NCBI RefSeq assembly: GCF_018555685.1
Contig: NZ_JAFLWW010000008.1
Coordinates: forward strand, 62,001-126,000
Origin: Aminobacter anthyllidis
Lineage (GTDB): Bacteria > Pseudomonadota > Alphaproteobacteria > Rhizobiales > Rhizobiaceae
Length of the DNA stretch: 64,000 nucleotides
Reading direction: 5' to 3'
Below are positions 1 to 8,172 of the stretch, in pieces (within the stretch, counting starts at the first letter, position 1; each line of letters starts with the position of its first letter). The translations under genes and the position numbers were made by a program. The notes below the pieces were generated by a model that worked only from the letters and a program-made list of their open reading frames with translations, ran no database searches and had not been told where the DNA came from.

Positions 1-557
1 GTACGGGCGAACTGCACCCAATCGGCGACGCCGATGGCCAGGATGACGACGTAAAAGCGCATCTCCTCGCGCATGCCGATCGGCATGACGATCTTGGCGA
101 CGCCGTCGATGAAGAAGGCGATCATGATCGTGGGGAAGCTGAGCTGGATGTCGCCGAGCCGCATGATGACGGTATCGACCCAGCCGCCGAGATAACCGGC
201 GATCAGGCCAAGCGCCACGCCGATGGTCATCGAGGAGGCAACGGCGGCGATGCCGACCAGGATCGACACGCGCATGCCGTAGAAGATGGTTGAGAGGATG
301 TCGCGGCCCTGCTCGTCGGTGCCGAGCAGGTAGGTCGAGGTGCCGCCGTCAATCCACACCGGCGGCAAGCGCGCATCCATGATGTTGAGCGTTGCCGGAT
401 CGAAAGGATTGTGCGGGGCGATCAGGCTGGCAGCTGCGGCGCAGAACACCAGAACGACGAGCACGATCGCGGCGAAGATGACCGGCGGCGAGTTCCTGAA
501 GCGCCAGGCCAGTTCGCTGTTGCCGAGGGCTTTGAGTCTGAGGACAAGCTGGTTCAT
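1..557 (-). CDS. ABC transporter permease, DppC/OppC type (partial, cut by the left edge)
   Basis: Inner-membrane permease of a family 5 (peptide/nickel/opine) ABC importer, paired with the DppB-type permease just upstream. The start ATG overlaps the stop of that gene as ATGA, so the two are probably translationally coupled. About 185 residues are visible: a short cytoplasmic N-terminus, a first membrane segment (IFAAIVLVVLVFC), the typical periplasmic stretch with LGTDEQGRDILS, which is diagnostic of DppC/OppC proteins, and then further hydrophobic helices. The EAA loop and C-terminus lie beyond the window. The substrate cannot be told from the sequence. The nearby racemase and GntR/FCD regulator suggest an amino-acid or hydantoin derivative or a small peptide (inference). 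Confidence 0.9.
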   Translation of the reverse strand, partial: MNQLVLRLKALGNSELAWRFRNSPPVIFAAIVLVVLVFCAAAASLIAPHNPFDPATLNIMDARLPPVWIDGGTSTYLLGTDEQGRDILSTIFYGMRVSILVGIAAVASSMTIGVALGLIAGYLGGWVDTVIMRLGDIQLSFPTIMIAFFIDGVAKIVMPIGMREEMRFYVVILAIGVADWVQFAR

Positions 558-1519
558 TTTGCACGCAACCTTGGATCGACAGCGAGATAGATCAGGTCGA
601 CGATCAGGTTGATCGTGACGAAGCTGAAGCCGACAAAGGCGAGATAGGCCGCCATGACGGGGAAGTCGGCGAATTCGATGGCCTGCAGGATCAGCATGCC
701 CATGCCGGGCCACTGGAACACCGCCTCGACGACGATGGCGAAGGCGATCAGCGAGCCGATCTGCAGGCCGGTGATGGTGATGACTGGCAGCAGGCTGTTG
801 CGCAGCGCGTGCGTCAGATAGACGGCGCGATCGGAGAGGCCGCGGGCGCGGGCGAACTTGACGAAATCGGTGCGTATCACCTCAAGCATCTCGCCACGCA
901 CAAGCCGCATGATCATCGACACCTGGAACACGGCCAGCGTGATTGTCGGCATGATCAGCGCTTTGAGTCCCGATGTGGTGAGCATGCCGGTCGTCCACCA
1001 ACCGAGCTTGACGACCTCGCCGCGGCCAAAGGCCGAGAGCCAGCGCAGCTCGACGGAAAAGACCAGGATCAGCAGCATGCCGATCAGGAACTGCGGCATC
1101 GAGATGCCGAGCAGCGACCCGAACTGCAGGCTGCGACTGAGCAGGCCGCGTGGCTTGAGCGCGGTGTAGACGCCCATCGGGATGCCGACGGCAAGGGCGA
1201 TGATGGTGGCGCAAAGAACCAGCTCCAGCGTCGCCGGCAGCCGGGCGAGTATCAGGTCGACCACAGGCTGGCGGTTGCGATAGGAGACGCCGAAGTCGCC
1301 GACCACCGCGCGTTCGACGAAGCGCCAGAACTGGACGAATGTCGACTGATCGAGGCCGAGTGCGACCCGCAGTTCATCACGCTGGGCAAGCGTGGCGTTG
1401 ACGCCGAGGATGTTGTTCACCGGGTCGCCAAGGAAGTTGAAGATCGAAAACGAAAGTGCCGACACCACCAGCATCACGAGGATGACGCTGGTCAGTCGCG
1501 TGGCGAGCAAGGAAATCAT
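554..1519 (-). CDS. ABC transporter permease, DppB/OppB type
   Basis: First permease of the importer, 321 residues, the normal length for DppB-like proteins. An N-terminal membrane helix (LTSVILVMLVVSALSFSIF) is followed by the periplasmic region with LGLDQSTFVQFWRF, then five more predicted helices. The EAA-like loop near the C-terminal third reads DFVKFARARGLSDRAV, the site that docks on the ATPase. It lies 58 bp downstream of the binding-protein gene and overlaps the next permease by 4 bp, so SBP-permease-permease form one transcription unit. The substrate is unassigned. Confidence 0.93.
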   Translation of the reverse strand: MISLLATRLTSVILVMLVVSALSFSIFNFLGDPVNNILGVNATLAQRDELRVALGLDQSTFVQFWRFVERAVVGDFGVSYRNRQPVVDLILARLPATLELVLCATIIALAVGIPMGVYTALKPRGLLSRSLQFGSLLGISMPQFLIGMLLILVFSVELRWLSAFGRGEVVKLGWWTTGMLTTSGLKALIMPTITLAVFQVSMIMRLVRGEMLEVIRTDFVKFARARGLSDRAVYLTHALRNSLLPVITITGLQIGSLIAFAIVVEAVFQWPGMGMLILQAIEFADFPVMAAYLAFVGFSFVTINLIVDLIYLAVDPRLRAK

Positions 1520-1577
1520 CTCAGCCTCTGAAACGGAGAGAGGCCGGGCGCGCGTGCGCCCAGCCTCCGATCAATCG

Positions 1578-3143
1578 TCAGTCCATCGTGTAGTACCAGA
1601 ACCGCGTATACTCGTCGGCCGGTACGATGGCGTGGACCTTGTCGCTCATGCCCCAGGTCAGGAACTGCTGGTGCAGCATGATCTTGCCGACCTCGTCGCG
1701 ATGCAGCTTCATAACTTCGGAGATCATCTCCTGGCGCTTTTCCGAATCGTATTCGGTGCCGATCTGCGGGATCAGCTCATCGACCCGGGCGTTGGAATAG
1801 CCCTTCGGGTTCCAGGCGCCGAGGTCGCCGGTGGGCGTATGGAAGGTTGCCGAGATGATGTTGTAGGCGTCGAGCGTCGGCAGGCCGGCCCAGCCCAGCA
1901 TGTAGAAGGAATACTTGCCGGCCGGCAGTTCGGTGTCGAACTGCACGGGTGGGTGCATCGTCAACTGCGCCTTGATACCGACCTTGGCAAGCATGCCAAC
2001 CGTTGCCTGGCAGATCTGCTCGTCATTGATGAACGAACCGGCCGGGCAATCCATCGGCAAGGTGAAGCCATCGGCATAGCCCGCTTCCTTGAGCAGCGCC
2101 TTCGACGCCTCGATATCAAAGGGGAAGCGGACGTCGAGGCTGGCGTCGTAGAACGGCAGCTGCGGTGCCATCATGATCGCCGACGGGCGGCTGTTGTCGC
2201 GCATGATCGAGCGCTTGATGCCGTCGATGTCGATCGCCTGGTAGATCGCCTTGCGGACGCGCACGTCGGCGAGCGGGTTGGCATCGAGGCCAGGGAGTGT
2301 CTTCGATTGCTGGTCCATGCCGTAGAAGATATTGCGCAGATGCGGGGCGCGCATGATCTGCATGCCAGGCGTCGCCTCGATGCGCGCGACGTCCTGCGGC
2401 GGCGCGTTGCGGATGAAGTCGACCTCGCCGGAGAGCAGGGCTGCGACGCGCGTGGCGTTGTTGGCGATCGGCGTGTAGACGATCTCGTCGATGTTGTGCT
2501 GGCGCTTGTCCCACCATTTCTCGTTGGCGACGAAGACTGTCTTCACGTCGGGCTCGCGGCTGGCAACCTTGAACGGCCCGGTGCCGACACCCTGGGTGAT
2601 CATGGCGCCGCCAGTATTGGTCGACAGATCAAGCGGCTTCTGGGCGCCGATCGATTCCTGGAACTCCTTGTCGAGAATGTACCAGCCTGCGAAATCGTTG
2701 AGCAGGATCGCGTATTTGCGCTTGAGCGTCATGTCGATGGTGTGGTCGTCGACCTTGATCACCTCGGCGATGGGCTCGAGCAGGCCGGCGAAGGGCGAGC
2801 CCGGCGAGCCGGCGCGTTCGAAGGAGAAGATCACGTCGTCGGCGGTGAACGGGTTGCCGTTGTGGAACTCGACGCCCTTGCGCAGGTGGAAGCGCCATTT
2901 GGTGTCGGACAGCGTTTCCCAGCTTTCGGCCAGTGCCGGCTCGATCTTGAGCTCCTTGTTCCAGCGGACGAGGCCTTCATAGACGTTGCCGATCAGGCTG
3001 AGCGTGAAATCCTCACGCGCCGCATGAGGGTCCATCGAACTGATTTCCTGCGATTCAGCGAACCGCAGCGTCTTGGCGTCAGCGGCGTTGGCGGCGAGGC
3101 TGGCGCACGAGGCGAGGAGAAGTAGTTTCAGATAACGGTTCAT
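1578..3143 (-). CDS. ABC transporter substrate-binding protein, family 5 (DppA/OppA-like)
   Basis: Periplasmic solute receptor of the importer, about 521 residues. The ATG at 3143 is preferred over an upstream in-frame start because it begins a classic Sec signal peptide (MNRYLKLLLLASCASLAANA, then ADA) with a GGGAA ribosome site before it. The mature part begins TLRFAESQEISSMDPH, the usual family 5 opening, and includes the WRFHLRKGVEFHNGNPFTADD block that marks bacterial extracellular solute-binding proteins family 5. It is the first gene of the SBP-DppB-DppC unit. Its upstream region holds a palindromic AATTGTATAC site that may bind the neighbouring GntR regulator. The ligand is not predictable. 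Confidence 0.92.
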   Translation of the reverse strand: MNRYLKLLLLASCASLAANAADAKTLRFAESQEISSMDPHAAREDFTLSLIGNVYEGLVRWNKELKIEPALAESWETLSDTKWRFHLRKGVEFHNGNPFTADDVIFSFERAGSPGSPFAGLLEPIAEVIKVDDHTIDMTLKRKYAILLNDFAGWYILDKEFQESIGAQKPLDLSTNTGGAMITQGVGTGPFKVASREPDVKTVFVANEKWWDKRQHNIDEIVYTPIANNATRVAALLSGEVDFIRNAPPQDVARIEATPGMQIMRAPHLRNIFYGMDQQSKTLPGLDANPLADVRVRKAIYQAIDIDGIKRSIMRDNSRPSAIMMAPQLPFYDASLDVRFPFDIEASKALLKEAGYADGFTLPMDCPAGSFINDEQICQATVGMLAKVGIKAQLTMHPPVQFDTELPAGKYSFYMLGWAGLPTLDAYNIISATFHTPTGDLGAWNPKGYSNARVDELIPQIGTEYDSEKRQEMISEVMKLHRDEVGKIMLHQQFLTWGMSDKVHAIVPADEYTRFWYYTMD

Positions 3144-3315
3144 CGGCTGTTCCCACACAGTTCTTGTTTGTTGGACTTGCGTTGTCTCGTTTGGGCGTCG
3201 GCATGCCGATGGCCAGGGCGTCGAGCGTGCCGAAAGCCGCCGCATCCATCGGGTTCGAGAGCTGGTTCAACAGGGCTGCGTGGCCGGCGTGACAGAAACG
3301 AAACCGCGATCCTCT

Positions 3316-3338
3316 CATTCCCCGAGGTTCGGGGAATG
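3316..3338. repeat. Perfect 10-bp inverted repeat with 3-nt loop
   Basis: CATTCCCCGA at 3316-3325 pairs with TCGGGGAATG at 3329-3338 around the loop GGT. There is no T-run on either side, so a simple intrinsic terminator is unlikely. It lies in the leader of the binding-protein gene and could be an mRNA end-protecting hairpin or an operator. Confidence 0.6.
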
Positions 3339-3464
3339 CCCATTTCGATCCGTTCTGATCTCGAGCGCTTGTCACTTGGAGCCCAGCCTGTTGAGAGCCG
3401 ACAGGAGGGATGATTTCACATCGAATACGCTTCGTCTACAGTGTTGTATGCGTAAAATGGCATC

Positions 3465-3476
3465 AATTGTATACAA
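3465..3476. promoter_or_regulatory. Candidate GntR/FCD operator, copy 1 (AATTGTATACAA)
   Basis: The core TTGTATACAA at 3467-3476 is a perfect 10-bp palindrome, about 325 bp upstream of the binding-protein start. The 10-mer AATTGTATAC recurs exactly at 6292 and 6553, either side of the GntR gene's target-like racemase promoter. AT-rich palindromes of this form are typical of GntR-family (FCD) binding sites. The assignment to the neighbouring regulator is inferred. Confidence 0.6.
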
Positions 3477-3601
3477 ACAATGCCTGAAATTTGAGCTGAT
3501 TGCCGGGAGGAAGGGCGTGGCTAAACGGTCGCCAATCGCAACTGGCGACGCCGGTCGAAGGCCATGTCAAAGCCGCGGTAGCGCCCGCTGCTGTGCTGTC
3601 G

Positions 3602-4615
3602 TCAGAGCGTCGTCCCGCCCTGGTGGATGAAGCAGGCGGCGGATGTGCCGCCTGCATCGGCGAGCCTTGGCAGTTCGCCGCGGCAGCGATCACCGGCCTT
3701 GGGGCAGCGCGGATTGAAGGCGCAGCCATCGGGCCAGCTGCCGAGGCGCGGCATCGAGCCATCGATCTGGGCAAGGCGATCCGCCTTGCGCTTGAGTGAA
3801 GGGATCGAGGCCATCAGCCCCGCGGTATAGGGGTGTCGGGGACGGTGGATGACCTCGTCGACCGGCCCGATCTCGACGACACGACCGGCATACATGACTG
3901 CCACCCGGTCTGCCGTCTCGGCAATCACGCCCATGTCGTGGGTGACAAGCATGATTGCCGTGCCGCGCGTGGCCGCAAGCCGCTTGAGCAGGCCGATGAT
4001 CTGGGCCTGAACCGAAACGTCGAGTGCCGTTGTCGGCTCGTCGGCGATGATCAGCTCGGGTTCGCCGGCGAGCGCCAGTGCGATGACGATGCGCTGGCGC
4101 ATGCCGCCTGAAAACTGGTGCGGATACTGGCTGAAACGGTTCTCCGGGTCGGCGATGCCGACTTCGCGCAGCAAATGCAGCGCTTTCGCGCGTGCCGTTT
4201 CGGCATTGCCGGGATGATGCGCGCGGATGGTTTCGGTCAGCTGGCGCCCGACGGTGAACAGCGGATCGAGGCTTGTCAGCGGGTCCTGGAAGATCGCGCC
4301 GATGTGTCGGCCGCGCAGCTTGCGCTGCTCGGCTTGCGAAAGGTCGTCGATGCGCTGTCCTGACAGGTGGACGGTGCCGCTGGCAATCCGCCCGGGCGGC
4401 TGCAAAAGTCCGATCAGGGCACTGCCGGTGAGCGACTTGCCGGCGCCGGACTCGCCGACGACGCCAAGGATTTCGCCACGGCCGATGCTGAAGGAGACAT
4501 CGTCGACGGCGACAAGCGAACGTTGGCGCAGCGGAAACTCGATGCGCAGATTGTGTACATCCAATACGGCGCCTGTCTGCGCCATGGGGCTCGGCTCAAG
4601 GGCCAGTCCGGTCAT
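3602..4615 (-). CDS. ABC transporter ATP-binding protein, OppD/DppD type
   Basis: Cytoplasmic ATPase, 337 residues, probably energising the permeases encoded downstream. Walker A is GESGAGKS (about residues 54-61), the signature is FSGGMRQR, and Walker B is ELIIADEP followed by the D-loop. The C-terminal extension carries HRPRHPYTAGLMASIP and the Cys-containing NPRCPKAGDRC block, both hallmarks of oligopeptide/dipeptide ATPases. No OppF/DppF partner is seen in the window. It may lie beyond the left edge, or this single ATPase may act as a homodimer. The gene is transcribed divergently from the GntR regulator, with 119 bp between the starts. Confidence 0.93.
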   Translation of the reverse strand: MTGLALEPSPMAQTGAVLDVHNLRIEFPLRQRSLVAVDDVSFSIGRGEILGVVGESGAGKSLTGSALIGLLQPPGRIASGTVHLSGQRIDDLSQAEQRKLRGRHIGAIFQDPLTSLDPLFTVGRQLTETIRAHHPGNAETARAKALHLLREVGIADPENRFSQYPHQFSGGMRQRIVIALALAGEPELIIADEPTTALDVSVQAQIIGLLKRLAATRGTAIMLVTHDMGVIAETADRVAVMYAGRVVEIGPVDEVIHRPRHPYTAGLMASIPSLKRKADRLAQIDGSMPRLGSWPDGCAFNPRCPKAGDRCRGELPRLADAGGTSAACFIHQGGTTL

Positions 4616-4734
4616 TGGAACACCGCCGTTCGTTCAAGGGTTGTGCCAAAGGAAAAGGCATGTTCCAAGCGGGAACGGTAGAGGATAGAATACATACCAA
4701 GTCCTCCCTATGCCCAATTCACCAGGATCGTGAC

Positions 4735-5475
4735 ATGCTACGCGAGCCCCGCGCTTCGAAGACCGCCGTTTCGCCGAGCCCGAGCGGCAAGACCAAGAAG
4801 CGTGGCGGCCCAACCGACGAGCACATTCACGGCGAGATCTATTCGGCGATCATCAACCATCAGATCCGCCCGGCAACGCCCTTGCAGGAGGACGCGCTGG
4901 CGACCGCCTTTGGCGTCAGCCGCACGATCATCCGCAAGGTGTTGCAGCGGCTGTCGCACGAAAAACTTGTCGACCTGATCCCCAACAAGGGCGCCTTCGT
5001 TTCCAAGCCCTCGATCGAGGAGGCGCGGCAGGTGTTCGAAGCGCGGCGCGGCGTGGAATGCATCCTCGCGGAAAAGCTCGCCTCGACGATCACCAAGGAA
5101 GACGTCGATCGGCTGACGGCCATGGTGGGCGCCGAGGCGGAGGCAGTCGAGCAAGACAGCAAACAAAGGCGGCTGCAGCTCTCCGGGGATTTTCATCGTG
5201 AACTCGCCTCGCTTGCCGGAAACGAGGTGCTGCGCGATTTCGTGCATGAGCTGGTGTCGCGAACGTCGCTGATCATCGCGCTATATGAGTCGCCAGGCGC
5301 GGTGCCGTGCTCGTACAGCGAGCACAAGGAGATCGTGGACGCCCTGAAGCGGCGGGACGGCAAGAAAGCTGCGCAGTACATGGACCACCATCTCCGTCAT
5401 ATCGAGGCTCAGATCGACCTGTCCGACCACCCCGTGCGCGTCGACTTCAAGACGCTGTTCAAACCCTTGGCCTAG
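4735..5475 (+). CDS. GntR family transcriptional regulator (FCD domain)
   Basis: DNA-binding regulator, 246 residues from the ATG at 4735, which has AGGA 8 nt upstream and is preferred over in-frame starts at 4615 and 4660. The N-terminal winged helix-turn-helix (about residues 25-95) contains EIYSAIINHQIRPATPLQEDALATAF and GVSRTIIRKVLQRLSHEKLV. The C-terminal FCD ligand-binding domain follows, with ARRGVECILAEKLA and the late metal/ligand His motif SEHKEIVDALKRRDGKKAAQYMDHHL. It sits between the importer and the racemase and is the obvious candidate to bind the AATTGTATAC sites around it. Its stop overlaps the racemase stop (CTAG at 5472-5475). Confidence 0.92.
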   Translation: MLREPRASKTAVSPSPSGKTKKRGGPTDEHIHGEIYSAIINHQIRPATPLQEDALATAFGVSRTIIRKVLQRLSHEKLVDLIPNKGAFVSKPSIEEARQVFEARRGVECILAEKLASTITKEDVDRLTAMVGAEAEAVEQDSKQRRLQLSGDFHRELASLAGNEVLRDFVHELVSRTSLIIALYESPGAVPCSYSEHKEIVDALKRRDGKKAAQYMDHHLRHIEAQIDLSDHPVRVDFKTLFKPLA

Positions 5476-6239
5476 CTGACCTTTCTCGTCATTTCGTCGC
5501 TTGCGAGGCGCGTATCGGGCGCATAGCCGGCAAGTTTGCCGCGATAGGTCTTCGGTAGCGGGTAGGCGAGGTCGCCGCGCTTGGACGTCTTCAAGCCCAT
5601 GCCGACGATAGCCTCGGCGAATTTGACGCCGGCCACCACGCCGTCGATGACGGGCACCTGCAGCCGGTCTTCGAGATAATGCGCGAGATCGGCCATGCCG
5701 GCGCAGCCGAGCACGATGGCTTCGGAACGGTCTTCAGAGAGCGCCCTTTCGCACTCGGCCAGGATGATCGCGCGGGCGTTCGATTCCGGCTTCTCAAGCT
5801 CCAGCACCGGAACGTCGGTGGCGCGCACGCGGCGGCAATGGTGCTGCATGCCGTAGTTGCGGACGAGCTGTTCGGCGATGATGCGGGTGCGTTCGAGCGT
5901 CGTCACCACCGAAAAGCCGGTGGCGACGAAAGTTGCCGCGTGCATTGCCGCCTCGGCGATGCCGAACACCGGCGCACCGGTGATCTCACGCGCAGCAAGC
6001 AGGCCGGGATCGCCAAAGCATGCGATGATGTAGGCGTCGGCGGCAGGTCCGGCCATGATCTCGTCGACAAGGCCGATGATGCTCATCGCTTCGTCGTAGT
6101 GGCCTTCGATCGAGGCAGCCCCTGAGCGGGAGGTCACCGCCAGGATCTCGGTTCCAGGTGCTGCAACCGATCGCGCCGCGTCGCCGATGAGATCGGTCAT
6201 CGACTGGGTGGTGTTGGGATTGATGAGCTTAATTCTCAT
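5472..6239 (-). CDS. Asp/Glu-hydantoin racemase family protein
   Basis: Cofactor-independent racemase of the Asp/Glu/hydantoin racemase superfamily, 255 residues. The family opening MRIKLINPNTTQSM is present. The two catalytic cysteines are visible: Cys74 in IIACFGDPG and Cys179 in VLGCAGMA, which act as the acid/base pair in known relatives. It probably epimerises a hydantoin or amino-acid derivative brought in by the adjacent importer (inference). It converges on the GntR gene with a 4-bp stop overlap. Two AATTGTATAC sites lie upstream, the nearer one about 55 bp before the start codon, in promoter position. An allantoin or maleate-related activity cannot be excluded. Confidence 0.87.
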   Translation of the reverse strand: MRIKLINPNTTQSMTDLIGDAARSVAAPGTEILAVTSRSGAASIEGHYDEAMSIIGLVDEIMAGPAADAYIIACFGDPGLLAAREITGAPVFGIAEAAMHAATFVATGFSVVTTLERTRIIAEQLVRNYGMQHHCRRVRATDVPVLELEKPESNARAIILAECERALSEDRSEAIVLGCAGMADLAHYLEDRLQVPVIDGVVAGVKFAEAIVGMGLKTSKRGDLAYPLPKTYRGKLAGYAPDTRLASDEMTRKVS

Positions 6240-6291
6240 GCGATCCTCTGAAGCCGGTGGCTTGCCGCGGTAGGGGTAATTCCGAGCCTAA

Positions 6292-6301
6292 AATTGTATA
6301 C
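6292..6301. promoter_or_regulatory. Candidate GntR/FCD operator, copy 2
   Basis: Exact AATTGTATAC, about 53-62 bp upstream of the racemase start codon. It is followed by TATTGTGTATTCG, which contains another partial half-site. Confidence 0.6.
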
Positions 6302-6552
6302 TATTGTGTATTCGTATTGGATGTAATTTGCTGTTGTCAACACGGTGGCAAGCGATTTTGCGGGACAGGCGATAACCAGCGCCGGCTATTGGCGGATCGG
6401 GTAGTGGCCATCGCACGCCGATCGGCGCGCTGCCGGGATAGATTGGACAAGCATTTGAAGGAGTTGGGATTTGCTGCGCTGCGGCGGGCGGCAGCTCAAA
6501 GCCAAGCAATGCGTGGCTTTTCGGGGTTGCTAGCGAATCAACACGTCGCGGG

Positions 6553-6562
6553 AATTGTATAC
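6553..6562. promoter_or_regulatory. Candidate GntR/FCD operator, copy 3
   Basis: Exact AATTGTATAC followed by A (TTGTATACA). It is 261 bp upstream of copy 2 and just downstream of the small hypothetical gene, so it could be a distal operator for the racemase promoter. Confidence 0.55.
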
Positions 6563-6596
6563 AGGTATGGATTTCCAGGTTCTGCCGAGAACAGGC

Positions 6597-6848
6597 TTAG
6601 AAACCGCATGCAAGGCATTCGAGGCCGTTCCTGTAGCGATATTCGGCTTTCCAGTAGTGCGGGTCGTTGACCACAGCGTATTCGACCTCGGCCACTGTGG
6701 CGTATTTCTTCCTGAACGGGCGCGCCAGCGTGACCAGCAGGCGGCAGGTCGGGGGCCAGTCGCCGACGGAGAGAATGCTGTTTCCCCTTGATAGCTCCGA
6801 CATCAGGATCGCTTGCAATGGCGGGGCCATCTTGGGCAATGCGTGCAT
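6597..6848 (-). CDS. Small conserved hypothetical protein (83 aa)
   Basis: Function unknown. It is judged real because the ATG at 6848 is preceded by a strong ribosome site (AGGAG, 8 nt upstream) and the protein has a coherent composition. A hydrophilic N-terminus is followed by ILSVGDWPPTCRLLVTLARPF, then VEYAVVNDPHYWKAEYRY and the C-terminal LACGF. The DPHYWKAEY segment resembles small rhizobial hypothetical proteins as I remember them, but no domain name can be given. There is no signal peptide or membrane segment, so it is likely cytosolic. It lies downstream of the AraC gene on the same strand (129-bp gap) and may be co-transcribed with it. Confidence 0.7.
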   Translation of the reverse strand: MHALPKMAPPLQAILMSELSRGNSILSVGDWPPTCRLLVTLARPFRKKYATVAEVEYAVVNDPHYWKAEYRYRNGLECLACGF

Positions 6849-6977
6849 CGGTAGGCTCCTGAGACGTGACGGACGATGGAGGATACGTGCATGCCCGGGC
6901 CACAGATGGCTTTGGACGACGGCTTAGTGTGATGCAGAGCATGTCCGGCGGGCGCCTTCAAGCTACTGTCGTCCAAT

Positions 6978-7976
6978 CTATTGCCGTAAGGCGCCGCCTC
7001 TCCTTGTCTCGCGGGGAAGCTCGCCAAACTCGTGCCGGTATTCGGCGGCGAAGCGGCCGAAATGGGTGAAGCCCCATTTCAGGGCGACATCGGTGACGCT
7101 GGCTTCGCCCGCCACCAGGTCGAAGCGGGCACGGCGCATGCGCTCGCGCGTCAGCGCGCGGATAGGCGAGATGCCGAAGGCGTTGCGATAGGCCAGTTGC
7201 AGCGTCCGGGGGGCGACGCCCGCGGCTTCAGCGATCTCGTGCAGCCCGATCGGTGCCGCGACATTGGCGCGGATGAATTCTTCCGCCCGCTTCAGGTGGC
7301 GGGGTGCTGCACCCGGCCTCTGCTCGTTGAAGAACAGGCTCATATTGTTGGGCTGGTTGCGCAGGAACAGTTCCAGAAGGTGCTGCTCGTGCAGAACGTT
7401 CTGCAGGCCCGAACCGGGCAAGGACTTGATCTCGGCGGCCCGGAACAGCGAATTGGCCAGGCGCCGCCACGCCTGCATCTCGGGCCGGGAAAAATCGATC
7501 AGCGGGTCGAAGATCAGCGGCCCCGAAATGTCGCGGTCGAGCAGGCGCATGGCGAAGGCATGCAACGGCGCCTTGCGGACCTGGACGAGCAGCTGGGCGC
7601 AGCCCTGCCACCACTTCATCCTTGTCGCTAGGTCGGCATTGAGGACGGAGGCGATGCTGCGGTCGGTCAGGAATTCGCGCGAGCCGTTGCGGATGGTGGC
7701 CGTCCCCGAAATCGGCATCTGGATCAGGTAGAAGTCGCCGAGTTCGCCGGGATCGATCAGCACATCGGCGCCATAGCTGATGTAGTTCAGCGAGATCATC
7801 TCGCCGGGCGCATGATTATGCGTGACTCGAAAAGATTTCCGGTCACCGATGATGTCCAGTCGGTGATTGCAAAACTTCTGGGCGACCCGCTCCCTGGCGC
7901 AGTCGAGATCATTCGACTGAAACAAGACATGGTCTGAAAGCGGTACCCTTCGGACGGACGCCTCTTCCATCAGCAT
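6978..7976 (-). CDS. AraC family transcriptional regulator
   Basis: 332-residue activator. The N-terminal two-thirds looks like the AraC-binding-like (cupin-type) sensor found in catabolic AraC regulators of aromatic or amine pathways, including HAPGEMISLNYISYGADVLI and the VRKAPLHAFAMRLL stretch. The C-terminal AraC/XylS domain (about 225-325) has two helix-turn-helix motifs: LHEIAEAAGVAPRTLQLAYR and VTDVALKWGFTHFGRFAAEY. It is divergent from the cupin and monooxygenase genes (196 bp between starts), which suggests that it activates them in response to their substrate. The effector is unknown. Confidence 0.92.
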   Translation of the reverse strand: MLMEEASVRRVPLSDHVLFQSNDLDCARERVAQKFCNHRLDIIGDRKSFRVTHNHAPGEMISLNYISYGADVLIDPGELGDFYLIQMPISGTATIRNGSREFLTDRSIASVLNADLATRMKWWQGCAQLLVQVRKAPLHAFAMRLLDRDISGPLIFDPLIDFSRPEMQAWRRLANSLFRAAEIKSLPGSGLQNVLHEQHLLELFLRNQPNNMSLFFNEQRPGAAPRHLKRAEEFIRANVAAPIGLHEIAEAAGVAPRTLQLAYRNAFGISPIRALTRERMRRARFDLVAGEASVTDVALKWGFTHFGRFAAEYRHEFGELPRETRRGGALRQ

Positions 7977-8172
7977 CCTGGCAGACTAGCATCGATCCTT
8001 GGGCTGCCAATGAAAATGAGCGGCAGTAGGTCGCGCCGGCAGCATTTTTGCGCTTTCTGGATAGTCATCGCGCAATACGGCTAGTGCTTTAGGAACGTTC
8101 GCAGCAATCTCTGCGGTGGAACAAATGAAAGGGTCGCCTGCGGCAGGCCCTTCGAAACAAAGGGAGCATATG

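Larger units (their letters stand above)
3144..3601. other. Intergenic region between ATPase gene and binding-protein gene
   Basis: This 458-bp stretch separates the dppD-like gene from the binding-protein gene, both on the minus strand. No convincing gene was seen on either strand: the open frames here have alphaproteobacterial shadow composition and no ribosome sites. It holds a perfect 10-bp hairpin (3316-3338) and the operator-like palindrome near 3467, so it probably contains a separate promoter for the binding-protein operon. Confidence 0.6.
6240..6596. other. Intergenic region upstream of the racemase
   Basis: No gene was recognised in this stretch of about 357 bp. It holds two of the three AATTGTATAC sites, 261 bp apart, and should contain the racemase promoter. 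Confidence 0.6.

Noticed and set aside
1392-3125. 577-codon open frame on the plus strand
   Set aside because: It is antisense to the binding-protein gene, Val/Asp/Arg-rich with no known domain, and arises from the GC-rich codon pattern of the real gene.
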